Shown piece by piece: positions 22,400 through 35,989 of a DNA stretch of 64,000 nucleotides (within the stretch, counting starts at the first letter, position 1; every line of letters starts with the position of its first letter). The notes under the pieces are model-generated. The model searched no databases. It was not told the origin of the DNA and saw only the letters and a program-made list of their open reading frames with translations. The stretch comes from Breviolum minutum Mf 1.05b.01 (taxonomy: Eukaryota > Sar > Dinophyceae > Suessiales > Symbiodiniaceae). The DNA lies in the NCBI GenBank assembly GCA_000507305.1, contig DF239293.1, positions 192,580 through 256,579 of the forward strand. Reading direction: 5' to 3'. Both the position numbers and the translations under genes were made by a program.

Positions 22400-25300
22400 T
22401 CTGCTACTGAGATGCCAATGCCTGCCATGCCGGCTATGCAGCAGCCCTTCCCAGGCAGCAGTTTGCTCAGAGCAGAGAAGATGAGTCATTCATTTTCCGC
22501 TGCTGGAGGAATGATGCCTCCGGGACCCCCTGGATCCATGAACTTCATGAACAATGCAGCCCCAGTGGGTGCCATCAGCAAGGCCATTGTTTTTTCATGC
22601 AGATGGTGAGCCTGCACATACAACTACGTTGCTTTTACACAGACTCAAATGACCAGCATATCAGCATGGTGTCTTGCCTGTGCTCCTGTTTTTGCAGTGG
22701 CTTCTTACTTCTCACTTCTTGACTTGATTGCATGATTGTGAATTCAATCATATTCAATCCAGGCTGGTGTGCCACCACCACCGCTGAAAGGCCAGTGACC
22801 AAGAACACTTTAGTTCGAAGAGTCCTAATTTTTTTTGGAACTGTGACCTCTCCGTTGGTACCCGTGGCATCCTTCAAAACTCCCTATATAGCAAGTTAAG
22901 TGCATGCCGTGGCCGCCAATCGTGAATGGTGAGGTGCTGGAAAAGGCTCGCAGGAGGCGCAAGCGCCAACTGTCGGATGTGTTTCTTTTTTTTTCGAGCT
23001 GGGCGGTTGAAGTGCAGTGTCCATTGCAACTGTTGTCAGCGGTGCATGGATCTCTGGCTTCATGATTGTTTGATTGAATGTGTTTGATCTCGTTTGGCTG
23101 TAGTCAGCTACTGTATAGCTCCGAGCCAAGCACCGCACTTGCCAATCTAGTCATCCTTGAAGTTGCGTACATTTGTGTCACGTCCATTCTGCCCCAGGCC
23201 ACACAGGCAGCCTTGCGAAACATTTTTGTCAGCCTCCTCAGAGATGTGAGGAGTAGTGTGAGGAGTATATTGCCACATTGTGAGATCTTGTGCGTCAGCG
23301 TCCCATGTATATGTCACCGATGTCACGTTATGACGGTACAATACGGTACATGTCGCTACATGTTACCTATCAATGCTGACTTGCAGGGTGGACCTGGCAA
23401 GGTGCCTCTTGCTTCCTTTCAGCTTCCTTTCATGATATTTCATGGATCCTTCGGATGTTTTTCGCCATGCCTGTGCACGTTTGGAACTCTGGATTCACTT
23501 CGCAAGACATAGGGCTGGCCAACAACTGCAATCGGCTACTAGCCTACTAGTTAGCATCATTTTTGAGATGAGATGCCATTACATGCTATGGATCATGCTA
23601 TGAGATAGATTGTGCAGGCATGTTCATGTTCAGGCCATATGAAGTAATATCAGCTAGATTTGCTTCGCATTTGTTACACTTGGGAGTTGTAAGGTTTTGT
23701 TCTTCACAGCTTGTGGCATTCTGGCATTACTGTCACTTGTTTGAGAGGCTTCGGAGCCACAGCTGGGACCTTAGAGATTTTTGCAACAAGCAAAAAAAAA
23801 GGAACTGCTGGTTGGGGGTTGGGTACAACCATGTACAACTGTACAACCCAAGCTTCTCCATCTTTGCCCCTCAGGCCACCTGGCATGACTCAGGGCGCCA
23901 TGGCAAAGAGCTTCGGCCCTCCACAGGCATTGGGGAAGCCGAAACACAAGATCTGTGAGAATGGAAAACGGAAGAGATTCGAGAATACTTAGCCACAGCA
24001 TTGCATTAATTTTTTAGAACTTGTAGAGGAACTGGACTGAGAATGGCCATGACAACGAAGAAGGATTGCTGTAGAAACTGCTCACCTTAGCCTTAACTCA
24101 TATATTTGAAAGGATTTGGGTGACGCACCCTGCTAGGCCCTTACACCTGGCCCACAGGCACCTTGTTCAGCCAAGGTGGGGCTGAATGATATGTCTGAGA
24201 TTCCTACGCTTGCCACTTGATTACTTCAGATTGAACGTGCAATGCGCGGCTGTGCGCCACAAGCCCAGGTGGAATTGACACACGATAGAATACTGTAACT
24301 GTTAGGTATATATTATATGTATATAATATATAATATATGTTTTATATATTTCTCACATGATTCATGTATTTGCACATGGCAGGTGTCATTTGGGTGTTCC
24401 AGGATGCCTTACTTGGCCCTGCCGCAAACGATGTCATCCTCCCATAGTGAAAGTTCCCTACATACCTATTTCACGAACAGGACAATAGTATTAAAAGATA
24501 AGTGAATATATTTTTCAGGGAGAGAGAATATGTATCTATATATGCATATATGTTAGCAAAGAAATCAAAAAATAATACAGTACAACTTTGAATAACTTGA
24601 ATATATGATACGTTCCGTGTACATATTATATGTATACATGTATTTGAAGTATGTATCCGTATATGTATTGATTTGACGCTGTGTGAAACCTTGCAGGCGC
24701 CAGCTGAGCCACCAGCATCCCCTGGAGTCAGCAAAGCCGGCTTGCCAGAGCAGGCAACTCTGTGAAAGACATTTGTTTTTTGCAAAAGTCAATCACTGGA
24801 AGTCAATTGGTAAATCACTGTTGCTAGCATTTGGTTGTTGATAAAATGATCTACTGAACCAAAGTTCACTGAAATGGGCCCACCAGAATAATGGATCATA
24901 ATGGTATACAAGCGAGGTGCAGAAGTATTGAACCTATCTATTATCACTCTTGGCTGTGACAGGCGCCAGCAGTGAAGGCTTTGTTTGGAACCCAGGGACG
25001 CGCATGAATTTGAATGAATTTGAAAGCAGCTTGCACTGTGCACCAGATTGAAATTCACATTGACTGAGGCCAAATGTTGCACCACAGGCACCTTGGAGAG
25101 GAGCGCAGGCAAGGCGGCAAGGCGTCATTTGTGGCGACAGCAGGTGTGATGCAGCACCTCATATTCTTGCCCAGGCAGCACCGCAGGCTGAAGCAGCAGA
25201 CCCTGCCAGGAACCCATTTGCCTCTATTTATTGAAGAAAAAACACAGCGTTTGAAGCTGCTTGCCAACTATGGCCGACTTTTCATATTCTGGTGGCAGTC

Positions 25301-27598
25301 TCTGGAAAGCATTTGTGGGAAAGAGTCCCTTTGCTTTCTGTTGACTGGGGCCTGAGGCTGGCATTAGCAAAGCTGCAGCAGCTGCTCCCAACCAGGCAAG
25401 AAAGATTTAACTAGTGACCCAAATTGTCCAGAAAAATCAAGAATTAAGAAGCGCATTGCCGCTTTCAGGCACCTATGATGGCGTCGCCTCCGTACCAAAC
25501 CTAGACTGCAGTATTTTGTCATGGTGGGCCAATATCACTTGATCTTGATGATGACTGATGCTGATCATGATGTCTTTTCTTTGGAGCTTAATGACAGGGA
25601 TGACAGAGAAGAAACTTCCGAGCTGGAAAGGAACAGTAACAGAACAAAGAAGTCACAGAAGAGTCATGCAAAGAAAAAGTCACGGAGTTATGACGAGTTC
25701 ATGATCGCATCATGCTCGGAGCATGGTCAGATCATCTCACTTGTTTTGCTGTCACGCTGAATGGTCGTTCTAGGGTGCTTTGCATCCCAGGGTTTCTCCG
25801 CACTCTTTAGTGGACGTTTCACGCGTTCATATGTTTTGCTGTCTAGTACCCCGGATGCACGTGCATATTCCATTGTATTCCTGTTACTCTTGCATGGTAG
25901 GGTTTCTGAATGTTTCTGATGTAAAAGGCTTCTGCTGTAAAAGGCGCGTGGAAAGTAATTTTGGTGGAGAAAGGGCTTGAGGCGTAAAGAGCGTCGGGTG
26001 CAAAAGACCTCAAGGTGCTAGTGGTGTGATGGTTTGGTGGTGGTATTTGTTGTAGTGGCGGTAGACAGAATAAAAGTGCTATAGGATATGACTATGATAT
26101 AAGCACAGTCTATCTTTGACTCTGAGCTTTTTCGCCTGAAACTTAAGCCTCCGGCTTGCCCGGGAATTGCTTCTACTCTATGCGGCAAAGCATTTTCACT
26201 CAGGGGGCCAGTTCAGCCTGGCGTCACACAGGGTGCTGTGGCAAAGAGTTCAGGGCCTCCACAGGCCAAGCCCGGTAGATCGTTGCAAGATGTTGCAAAA
26301 CCATAGGAGAGATTCTATGCGTTTCATGAGGGTGTATGTAGTAGTTGCTTCCATCGTTGACACCTGTCAGGCTATTGTCCCACCAGCAGCTGCCCAGGCT
26401 ACACCAGCCCAAACAGTGGCCAAGGCAATCTCAGACTCAGACATGGCTGGTGGACAGTGTGACATGTGTGGCACTTTTGATGCATTTGGGGATCGTGAGC
26501 ACCGCCGTATCATGGCCACTCTTGCGTCTTAGGTTCAATCCGGCCGAATGTCATACATAGAATCTGCTGACCGGAGGCCTCCCCATCGCAGCCTGCTGAG
26601 ACTCCCTCGTCAGAGGCTACTGCAGCAACGTTGGGGCCTCAAGTCCAAGAAATTGCTGCCCATCACTTCAATTCTTGTGGGGAAGGAGTAACGAATCCAA
26701 AAGAGGGGTTTAAGTTCAAGTGTTTCTTATGTGTTAAGACTGTTAAGTGTCGTCCTTTACTTTTTTCAGATTTTTTCAGACTGTGCCTCAGAGGTCTTCC
26801 ACTGCCCCAGCTACAGCGACCGCAACGCCCGCTGCAGCCCCTGCGGGTGCCACACCTGGATCGGCAGCGCCTGCAACTGCGGCCGCAGCAGCAGCAACGA
26901 CACCTGCAGCACAGGCACAGGCGTTGCAAGCAAGCATGGCTGGTGGCAGAAGCCTAAGGACACTGGCAGAATGGGTGTGTCCACAGTCTGACATCATGAA
27001 AATCCCAAAGGCTGTCAGGTCCTGGAACAACTGCAATGAAAACATCAGTGAGATTTGTTGCCTCGGTTTTGAATTTAGTCGAGAGTGCATTGAGGCATGG
27101 GCATGATGGCAGCAATGCCGGGCATGATGATGCCGGGATATGGCTACGACATGATGGGCATGAGCGCCATGGCGGGCATGGCGGGTATGGGAGCACCCGC
27201 CTTGTTTGCAAGCATGCTGGCAAAACTGGAGGGGACTATTAGTATCCATTCGTCATATTGGTGTTGGAACGTGACCGTCCGTGGTTTAGGTTGTGTGTCC
27301 AATGTGAGAGAAAGCTTTTGCATTGCATGGCAGGTTTGCCGGGCATGGGCATGGTGCCTGGCATGGGGGTGTGCGGGTCTGAGAGGTGCAATAACAGTGA
27401 AAAGATGGAAAGGAGCATCAAAGGACCTGATGATCATTGATCATCGCCACACGATTCACACCACGCCACAATACAAACCAAAAAAGCTGGAATCAACTCA
27501 GGATGGGCATGCCAGCTATGGGTATGCCCATGATCCCTGGCATGGCTTTGCAACAGGGCAAGCCGGCTGAATCTACGCCCAAGGCGGCGGCAGCATAA
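22400..27598 (+). CDS. Met/Pro/Gly/Ala-rich low-complexity protein, many small exons, 3' end resolved
   Basis: Exons include EMPMPAMPAMQQPFPG and MMPPGPPGSMNFMNNAAPVG (22400-22590), AGVPPPPLKG (about 22762), PWPPIVNGEVLEKARRRRKR (about 22909-22980), PPGMTQGAMAKSFGPPQA (23875-23942), APAEPPASPGVSKAGLPEQ (about 24695), APMMASPP (about 25470), QPGVTQGAVAKSSGPPQAKP (about 26214-26283), PAAAQATPAQTVAKAISDSD (about 26390-26455), an Ala/Thr/Pro exon ending at 26945, MAAMPGMMMPGYGYDMMGMS (from 27095), GLPGMGMVPGMG (about 27332) and the last exon 27502-27598, MGMPAMGMPMIPGM to a stop at 27596-27598. The 26946-27094 intron is fixed by protein continuity and has a GC donor. No folded domain is visible; the composition recalls RNA-binding or phase-separating tails of splicing and polyadenylation factors. 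Identity unknown. Confidence 0.6.
24301..24350. repeat. TA-rich simple sequence
   Basis: An almost pure A/T tract of TATAT and ATATATAA units inside an intron of the Met/Pro-rich gene. A second TA-rich patch follows at about 24530-24670. No further function visible. Confidence 0.7.
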
Positions 27599-29017
27599 TG
27601 ACAGGCCCCGTTGATTGAGCGGTGGATCATGTGCATTCATGTGCAAGCATGGCTGCATCATCACTACTGGACTACCTGCTTCGTGTCTCCAGGAGTATGA
27701 GTTGCGTCCTGGAGGACCAAAAAAAGCAGCCGTCAAAATCATGTTTTGTTGTGTTTTGCACTTTTTTTATGTGTTTTCTTTGTTTGTGAACGATTTGCAA
27801 CTATAGCGCTTCAAGTTAAGAAAACAAGCTGACACTCGAGTTGATCAAGCTATGCTACGTTCTTGTCCAGGATGGTTTGCCACTGATCATCCCGCAGGTC
27901 TCACCCAATGCGTTTTGGTGGAGTTTTGCTCAGGCTCCCTGAACACCCTGTTCCACGGCGCTGGAGCGCTTGGGCAGGTGTTTGTGACATGTTGTATCAT
28001 TTTAATTTGTGACTTTGATAATTAGAATTGAATTCAAAACCCAAGCCGCGCAGAAATCTGAACTTTGGACCAAAACCTCATGGAATCCCTCAGTCCATCA
28101 GCCTTAACCCCCTAGTCATCCTAGTCTGATGACCGGAGCTGTGTTTTGGAGCCTTTGCAGAGTCGTGGATGCCTTGCAACATGTGCAAGCCACTCATCAG
28201 TACTTATCATACATTCGATTGTTTACAGATATATCATGATATAATATGATATACAGATGAATAGACGAGGTCCTCAGGTGGGTGGTGGGTGCTGCCAGCA
28301 CAAAGATATTCAAAGACTGTTTTGGCATCAACAGATCCGGTAGAGCAGGCAACCTGTGGCAAATTTATGTGAAGCGCGGACAAAAAATTGGTCCCTGCAT
28401 GCTTTGCGACTTTGCATCTCTGCAGTTTTTCCAGGGTGCCATAACCATGCCGGCTCCAGGTATTGTAGAAAGAGTCTTTTTCAAACTACATGTTAGGCAT
28501 TGTTAGGGTCATTGTAGAAAAAATTGGACAAAGTGTTGTGCAAGTCAACGGTGTCAGGCAGGAAGAAGGGTTCCAAATAGCGTTATATTACAGGCATGGC
28601 CTACATCCAGTTGTTGGCGGCAACTTTGATCAGCTTGGTAGAAGTGGTAAAACTGACACACACTCGTGCACCAACTCGGTCGGCGTTTCGAACATGGTTG
28701 AAGAAGAAAGAAAACCCTGGTATGTATTTATTGACGATAAGAGATCAAGATATTATCCTACACTCAAGTATCGACAATTTTTGATGCAGACACAGTATTT
28801 CCATACTGAAGTGCCTGACTTCAAATCCTTCTTATTACCTTGTCCTCCTGCCCGCTTGACTTGGATATGTGGTCAACTTAGCTTGATTCTGAAACGATGT
28901 GAAAATGGATCACCTCTGAATCAATTTCTACTTATAGTCAGCAGAATGCTGTAACTTTTTTGGGCGTCGATCTATTTGTTCGTGACCTTTGCTCAGCATA
29001 CTTGCACACGAGGCGGC
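27599..29017. other. Intergenic stretch with weak exon candidates
   Basis: Between the stop at 27598 and the TBC gene start. One exon-like piece near 28436-28462 reads GAITMPAPG, similar in style to the preceding gene, but lies beyond its stop. The other ORFs here are not convincing. Confidence 0.4.
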
Positions 29018-32000
29018 ATGGCGGACGACAAGCTGCGCCGACAACGTTTATGGAAGAGCATGCTGCAACGAGGAAGCATGATCATCTGGATGACATTCAT
29101 GACACTTATGATGGATGCATGATTATGCTTATTATATTTACATGGGTCATGTGTGTGTGTTTTCATATTCAACTAATGGAGAATGCTTTTTGCACTACTG
29201 TACAGCTCCTTGTAGGGCAAAGTCTCCTCGAGTGCATCTTTCACTGCATCTATCTTGTTCGGATGGCATGTTTGGCGAGAGTTGGCGGGAGGACTCCAGA
29301 AGTTCATGCAACAGCGGCCTGGCGACTTCATGCGTAGAGCCCGCAAGGGCGTGCCGCCGGAATACCGGGCAGAGGCTTGTACTACAGCGGAAACGAGTCG
29401 GAGATGAGAGGAAGATTTCCAAACTAAGCTGAAACTGAAACGGTACCTATGTATGCCGGGCCTCATGACTGGATCTGCAAATGGTGGAAATCTGATGAAA
29501 TCTGTGATTCGAGAGCGGGAGAAACCGACCTGAATTTTGGTTTTCTGGTCAGGTTTGGAAGACGGCTCTGAATGCAGAAGCACATGCAAAGCCAGGCCTT
29601 TACAAGGACAGGTGCAATTAGGGGTTATGCGTGCTGAGGTGATTTGAGGCGAGGTGTATGCGAAATCTGCTCTTGCAGGACTTGCAAACAGCCGACAATG
29701 AGTTTCTTCACCTCATTGAGATTGATATTCCTCGCACCTTTCCAGTTTCTCGGTAATGTCAATTGTTCCATTTAACGCAGGACCTGCTTCAACAAATCAT
29801 TTGTTGGTGTGTGCCGTTGACCCTTGCCAGCTTTGACACTCAGGAAGATCCAAGCTTCGGGGCAGAACAGTGGGAAGCCTATGAATCCTGCAGTGCCAAC
29901 TACCCCTCCACGTCTTCATTCATGTTCATTCCAAAGTCACAAGAACAGCCTCCCCACCCGGACCACAGCTTGACACCAAGTGGCCCAGGCAAAAATCACT
30001 TTTTCGCATTTTAAAAGCCTATGCCAACCTTTGTCCAGACGTTGGATACTGCCAGATCCTGAATCTTATCAACATTTATCAACCTTTCGTTGGAAACTGT
30101 GAAAACCAGATTGCAAAATGGATATTGCATGATGTTGCCATGTCATGCCCAAGGTCAGGGGATGAACTTCATTGTCGGTCTCCTCCTTTTGGTGCTCCAG
30201 CAATTTTGAATCTTTTGTATCCAATACAGTTGGCGTAGATCCTACAGTGTTTCATCAAGAATCATCAACTGGAGTTCTGTAGCTTGGCTTTTCTTCCCCT
30301 CATGTTTGTCTGGATGTTTGGAGAACTCATTGGCCTTAAAAGAATTGCTTCACATGCTGACCCGCCAGGTGGTGCAGGGTGGAATTTTTGGACAAGAGCT
30401 GCCACCCGAGGCCGAAGAGGAGATCGCAGCCTAAATGCCAAAGAATGTATGCTTGACATGCAGGGACTCATATTCGGTGGCCGAGATTCTCATCCTCGTG
30501 TTGCTTTCAGTATCATAGAGCTTTCCATGGCAGACTGCTGCATCTGCAGGAAACGTTTTGGATGTTCTTCAGCTTAATGGAGTGTAGCCGCGGGCCGAGT
30601 TTCTATATACTTGCCTTTGAAACTCCAAGCCCAACTTTACACTTAGAGATTTGGATTTGCAAGGATATGAACGAATCCTGGATCCATCAACATAGAATGC
30701 AAATGAATGCAATGAGTTTTGCTATTTGTTCCTTAGGTCACCTGAATGGCTTCTACCGCCGGCAGTTTCCACTGCTGAAGAGGTTTGCGTTGCCTGCTTT
30801 TCAATCCCACGCACCAGTTGACGATATATTGTAGATGTTAGATCATTGGTAGTAGTGTATATAATTGGCATGATTTTTATTATTACTGTTATTATTATTA
30901 ATTGCCGATTGCAGACTGTTCTTATTATGAGTATCATTCTTAGTAGTCCAATACTTTACACTGTATATATTATAATAATACGTTTTGCTACATGCGTATT
31001 CGTATATATGTATGTATGTCTGTGTGTGCATTAAATGTTACACACTATTACACTATATTACTTTATTTGTGGTGTTTAATGTATTATGGAATTTACTATG
31101 CTAATTTATGGTATGTTTTATACTTTATATTCGTTATGTCATTTATTCCATGCTACTTATTGCATGCTATGTTGTGTGAATATTGAACATGTTGTTTTAC
31201 ATAATACGTGCTATATAATATATCATAGTTTAGTTCGTTGTTTATTTGATATTACTTTTGATTACTTGTTATGCATTTGGTTTTCAGATGGTATGTATCA
31301 TTTTATAGATCTTCCATTGTTTTTATTTTGTACTTTATATAGAGGGCGTCTCTGTGAGACGGCAAGGAGCCAAGCCCGACAGAGAGAGAGAGAGAGTATA
31401 TGCCATATGTTGTATATGATATGTTTTTCAAGTGCAGTATTTTCTATCGTTTAGATTTACTTGTATGTTCCAGTGTCGGGTGTCGATGGCCCGCCAATGG
31501 TATGGTCCATGTACCCTACTCCCTGGATGGACTTGATGGGTTGGTTGCCATGGGTTGCCATTTTTATAACATTGGCAGCCGTCACAAGGTCTGTCAGTCA
31601 GTATGTGAAGAGTACATTGATCAGATACTTTGCTAGCAGCAGCTAGTAGGTGAATTAATGGCAGGTACCTGTGGGCTTTTGAAGAGATGATTTCTTCAAC
31701 GTTGCCGGCAACTCCTTTGCAATCTTTAGAGACCATTTAGAGACCTGTATTTGTGGAATTTTGTGGTTGTATCATGAATTATCAAGGCAAAACATTGATG
31801 AACTATACGTGTATATATGGTCAGGTTTCTCGGCTGTTCTGACCTTGGTCCTGAGGATTTGCAGCAGCACTTTTGCAAGGAGAATCTACAACATACAGTC
31901 TACTTGCACCTTTTCTGCAATGGCCTGGAAAAATTGGGAGCGCATAAAATTACATCAAGTGCATGAAACAAGGTATGCAAAGTTGCATGGTTTTTAAGGG

Positions 32001-32220
32001 TCAAAGGTGTTGGGTGGTTGTGAGCTGGACAGGCATCAGTGGTTCCTGACCTTGTTCATCAACAGTTTGCCCATACCCATGGTTTTGGTCTTTTGGGACG
32101 TAACTTGGCCTTTGCGACTTTTGTGAGCAGATGGGGGAAAATATGAGGAAGATTGTCGAAAGGCGATGCTTTGGCTTCCGGAAGTGCCGTTTTTGGCGTG
32201 CGCAGTCCGGGTCATGCAAT
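29018..32220 (+). CDS. TBC-domain Rab GTPase-activating protein
   Basis: ATG 29018 opens MADDKLRRQRLWKSMLQRG. TBC exons follow in family order: FMRRARKGVPPEYRAE (to 29374), VWKTALNAEAHAKPGLYK (29553-29606), NEFLHLIEIDIPRTFP (from 29679), EDPSFGAEQ (29844-29869), SLFRILKAYANLCPDVGYC (29989-30050), QGMNFIVGLLLL (from 30154), HLNGFYRRQFPLLKRF (about 30738-30805), DLQQHFCKENLQHTVYLH (about 31840-31900), QWFLTLFINSLPIPMVLVFW (about 32036-32095) and VPFLACAVRVMQ (about 32182). These cover the shared TBC motifs, including IPRTFP with the catalytic-arginine position and the YCQGMN glutamine finger. Such proteins stimulate GTP hydrolysis by Rab GTPases in membrane traffic. Introns begin GC at 29375, GA at 29607, GT at 29870 and GC at 30051. 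One intron (30806-31839) is about 1 kb and AT-rich. The C-terminal limit is unknown and may extend to 34.2 kb. Confidence 0.88.
31381..31396. repeat. (AG)8 microsatellite
   Basis: Sixteen bases of AG repeat in the large AT-rich TBC-gene intron. Confidence 0.9.
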
Positions 32221-33562
32221 GTTTCCCAAATGAGTGCATCAAAGGGAGCAGCTTTCTTGAGAGTTCAGTACGGCTGACATCAGCCATCAAAAATTGGGGA
32301 GTATAGTGCCCAGGATTTGTGGACTTCCTGATCATGACAGCTTGGTTGACATAGGGACAGATATTCTAGGACTCCAATGGCCATTTGAAGAATTGTACCC
32401 AAGAATCGTTGATTGTTAGATTGTAAAATGATGTTGTTTTTGGACTTTCAGAAGAAACACTTAGAGAATAGTCTTCGGACTCCCAGGGTATATATGACAC
32501 ATGCATTATATGCGATGTCAATCTATGTATACAGAATGGTTTTTGACCAGTTCCTTTGTAACAGAACTGCTGGTGAACTGTCTAATTACGCAATTCTCAG
32601 GAAGGTTTTGGGCGTTTCCTCACACAACCTGTCCTCATAGAACTTGAAGTCCAGAGCACTCCAAAACAATCGAACCTGTGCAGAAGTACTCAATATTTGG
32701 GCATTCTGAGGCAATTATTTGCGGCGGGCTTCAGGACGCCTCTTCAACATGACATACCAGCACAGCATTTCTAGAATTATCAGATCGAAGAAAAAGAGTC
32801 GTGACAAGTGCGTACCCTGTGCACCTGTGTTTGATATGCTTTCGAAATGGGAGATTACAAGCGAAGCTACATCTTGGACCTACTTTCGCAGCATCTTGTC
32901 AGGAGATCTTGCCGATATCCTTGTCAGTCCTGCAGCTATTGCAGTCTACCCTGCTCACCATGAAGCCAGGGCCATGATTCTGCTTATGTCAAACGCTTGA
33001 ACAGACTGAGGAGTGTGAAGCTGGTATTTCTTGGTCTCACACTCATTACAATTGTAAAGCTAAGTCCCTTGCCCAAGGTTTGAAGAAATCGTTGGCTTCT
33101 TTAAGACAATGAGAAGCAGAGAGCAGGACTTGCCCATTGCAGTTTGCAATCCCTGGCCTGCTCAGACAAATCCAACTTTTGTGCAGGAGGATTGCGATTT
33201 CGAAAGCATAGGAAGAATTGCCGTGCTCGGCAGTGATAGTATTCGCGCGGGTCCTGGATATTCAAACATACTCAAGATAGCAAACGACAAGCCTTTCCAT
33301 TGTTTTCCGGCTGCTTGGGGTGCCGGACTTCTCACACTCTGAGGTATCCCTGACCAGATTCTAGAGGTACTCCACAGGCCACTTCCGTTGAGAACAGATG
33401 ACATGATGGCCCCCAAGTTGCAACCAGCACAGAGACTCCTATAGGATATAGGTAATGATATATGCAAAAAGCATTCTTTTTGTTGAAACCGCTTTCAGCT
33501 GATGATATCTTAGGAGCGAACGCCACAGCCGGATCCCCAGATTTGGATTTCATGCTTTGTTG
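32221..33562. other. Stretch with weak exon candidates
   Basis: Only one coding-like piece stands out, WTYFRSILSGDLADILV near 32876-32930. The rest looks like intron. I see no repeat or RNA gene. Confidence 0.4.
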
Positions 33563-34195
33563 AGACATCGCGAGACCGTGTCAAGCTGAGGTCACCTCCT
33601 AGACGCAGGTTGGACTCTGATGAGGAGCAACGACCAGCATTCACTACGACCGCAGCCTTAGCCCAGTTTCAAGCCCCTCTGATATCCGAAAGCACAAAGT
33701 TTCAAAAGCGCGCAATTCAGCATAACTTTAGGGCAAACGGCTCAGGGCTAGGACCAAAACCTTCAAACTTGGGTGGTGGTTTCAAAATTTTAAACGTAGA
33801 GGCGACCAATTGTCCCAACTGCCCAGCTTTGTTCTAGGACTTTGCCTTGTCGATGATCTCAGATTGCAGCACAGGCGGGTTCAAATTCTTGCCGTTCTAG
33901 ATTGCATGGCATGCAACTCTGAGGTGCTGTAAATGTTGACGACCTTCACAGTCCTTGTTTGTTTTCTCAATCGAAGGGTGCTGATGATTCTTCAATGAGG
34001 GTCATATAAATGTGCTTGATACAGCAGTAGTAGGTCCCATGCGGCAAGTAGGAGTAGCTTTACAAAGCGTGAATCGAAAGATCGCAAAAAATCTTCAGCA
34101 GAAGGCATTGGACAAAGTGACACAGGTGCCACCAGCAGCGAAGGGAGTGCGCCTGAGCCACAGCAAAACTTGAGGAGCAAGCATCTCCCCATTTA
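33563..34195 (+). CDS. Two hydrophilic exons, possibly the tail of the TBC protein
   Basis: About 33563-33655 reads RDRVKLRSPPRRRLDSDEEQ then RPAFTTTA, and about 34077-34195 reads DRKKSSAEGIGQSDTGATSS then EGSAPEPQQNL. Both are Ser/Arg/Glu-rich, disordered in character and on the same strand as the TBC gene. They may form its C-terminal tail or a separate gene. No domain is visible. Confidence 0.35.
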
Positions 34196-35859
34196 CCTGC
34201 TAGTTCCGAAAAGGCGCTCCGCACTACATATACGTACGTACACGTGTAGGGTGCTGCGGTCGCTAGATTTGCCGTATCGACAATGATTCAGAGTGAGCAC
34301 AGAGCATTTGTGCTGTGGAGACGCAGCAAGAGATCAAAATGTGATAAAATGTACAAATAAATAATTATGTATTATATAACTATGAGTGTGCACTCATATA
34401 GTATATGTGCCTTGATGTATTGCATATCTTTATGCACTAATATCATGTTCATCACAACATTATACACAGTGTGTGAATCTACTAGGATTGGACTTTTAAC
34501 GGAGTGACTGAGGTGGGATTATTTTCGTCAGATCCGCATTAACCCGGGCGCAGCGGCCCTGGTAGATGCAAAAAGAAGCTGCATGTGTATAATTATAAGT
34601 ACGTGACTGGTCACCACAGCTGCATCATGCCACGGAATGAGGTGCGTAGCTGGTGGGAAGATGCCAAGCTGGGCTTGGGACTGTTACTTGAATGCACGAA
34701 GAAAGAGGCTGCTTTCAGCTGAATTTAAGTGCGGTATAGGAATAGTTAGGAAGGTCTTCGATCTCCTCGCAAAGCGTAGCATTACAGCGCATTACAGCCA
34801 TTCTGGATATCGAGGGGGGCTGAGACTTCATGGTGATGATCCGCCAGCCACTGCCTCAGATCCAGCACATTTGGCCTTGGAATGCATGCCTGTAATTTTC
34901 GTTGCGAATTTCTGAATTCTGTTCTGTCTTTTCGTATCTTTTTGTCTCTAGGTGGTGCACACTCAGCGAAGTCTACTCAGGAGCCGCACACATGGCGCAG
35001 GCAAAGCTGTCCGCCAGGGTCTCAGAGTCTGCCAGAGCCCTTCACTTGAAGGAGGGTGCACTTGAGAGGGTGCTGCTAGTTCATTGTCAAAATGCCGGTG
35101 GTGGAGCTTGCCCACCTTCATAATCATGGTGTGCTTTTGCGATGACACAATGCCAGGCGCAGTCTACAAAAACCATTCACACTGATGGACAGCTTTGAAT
35201 GTGCTATTGCCAAAAATCATGATCCTGGAGCACAAAGGGCTTTGTTCTGACAAAAAGTTCCTTATAACGAGTATATAGTGAACACGGTTAAAGTCCTATT
35301 TATTGGAAGAATGCCATATCAAAAAGCTGCACATGGTTCAACCAGCGGATTGAGGCAACAAAATTACTATACGTGATAGAGTTCTTAATACACCTTGTAA
35401 GGCATGACGTACTAGAATGTCAGTCTTAGACTTTGGAGTTTTCTGTTTTTGCCATGTTAGATTCCCACAACCAGAGCTCTGGGACACCTTTCAAGCAGCC
35501 TGATCAGTTCACTGAAGTTTGCTGAAATTGATCAGTACAGCAATTTCGATCGTTTGCTACCCTTTACGCAAACACTGGACCAGCAGGTTTTCAACACTTC
35601 AGTGTGCTTGACGGCAACAGTTTCCATCATTGTCTTGCAAATCATGCTTGACGCACTTGACTCACTTGACACTTTTCTCTCTTTTGAAATTTCTGCACAG
35701 TTAGAAATAAGATGACCTCGACACAGCCATACGCGCAGAGTGTGAGGTTTGAAGAGTGTCCGGCAGGATGCACCGATGCACCACCCATCCTTGTGCATCA
35801 TTTGTGATGTCAAATGAAGCGGGGTCAATAACAACATGCAGCCAGGCAAACATATGCAC

Positions 35860-35892
35860 ATATACGTCATATATACGTCATATATACGTCAT
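35860..35892. repeat. Three perfect tandem copies of an 11-bp unit ATATACGTCAT
   Basis: The 11-mer at 35860-35870 is repeated without change at 35871-35881 and 35882-35892. Each unit contains ACGTCA, the core of CRE-like bZIP sites in other eukaryotes. The period is about one helical turn. Confidence 0.9.
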
Positions 35893-35989
35893 ATTATTCA
35901 TGATAGTTTCATGATACATACACCGACTGGTAATTATAGATGCGAGGCATCCCCCATCCAACGGTATCCACCCCCTTATAGTCCTGGCA

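Noticed and set aside
26788-27249. Ala/Val-rich and His-rich minus-strand ORF
   Set aside because: It is the shadow of Ala/Pro- and Met-rich + strand exons whose junction at 26946/27095 is fixed by continuity.
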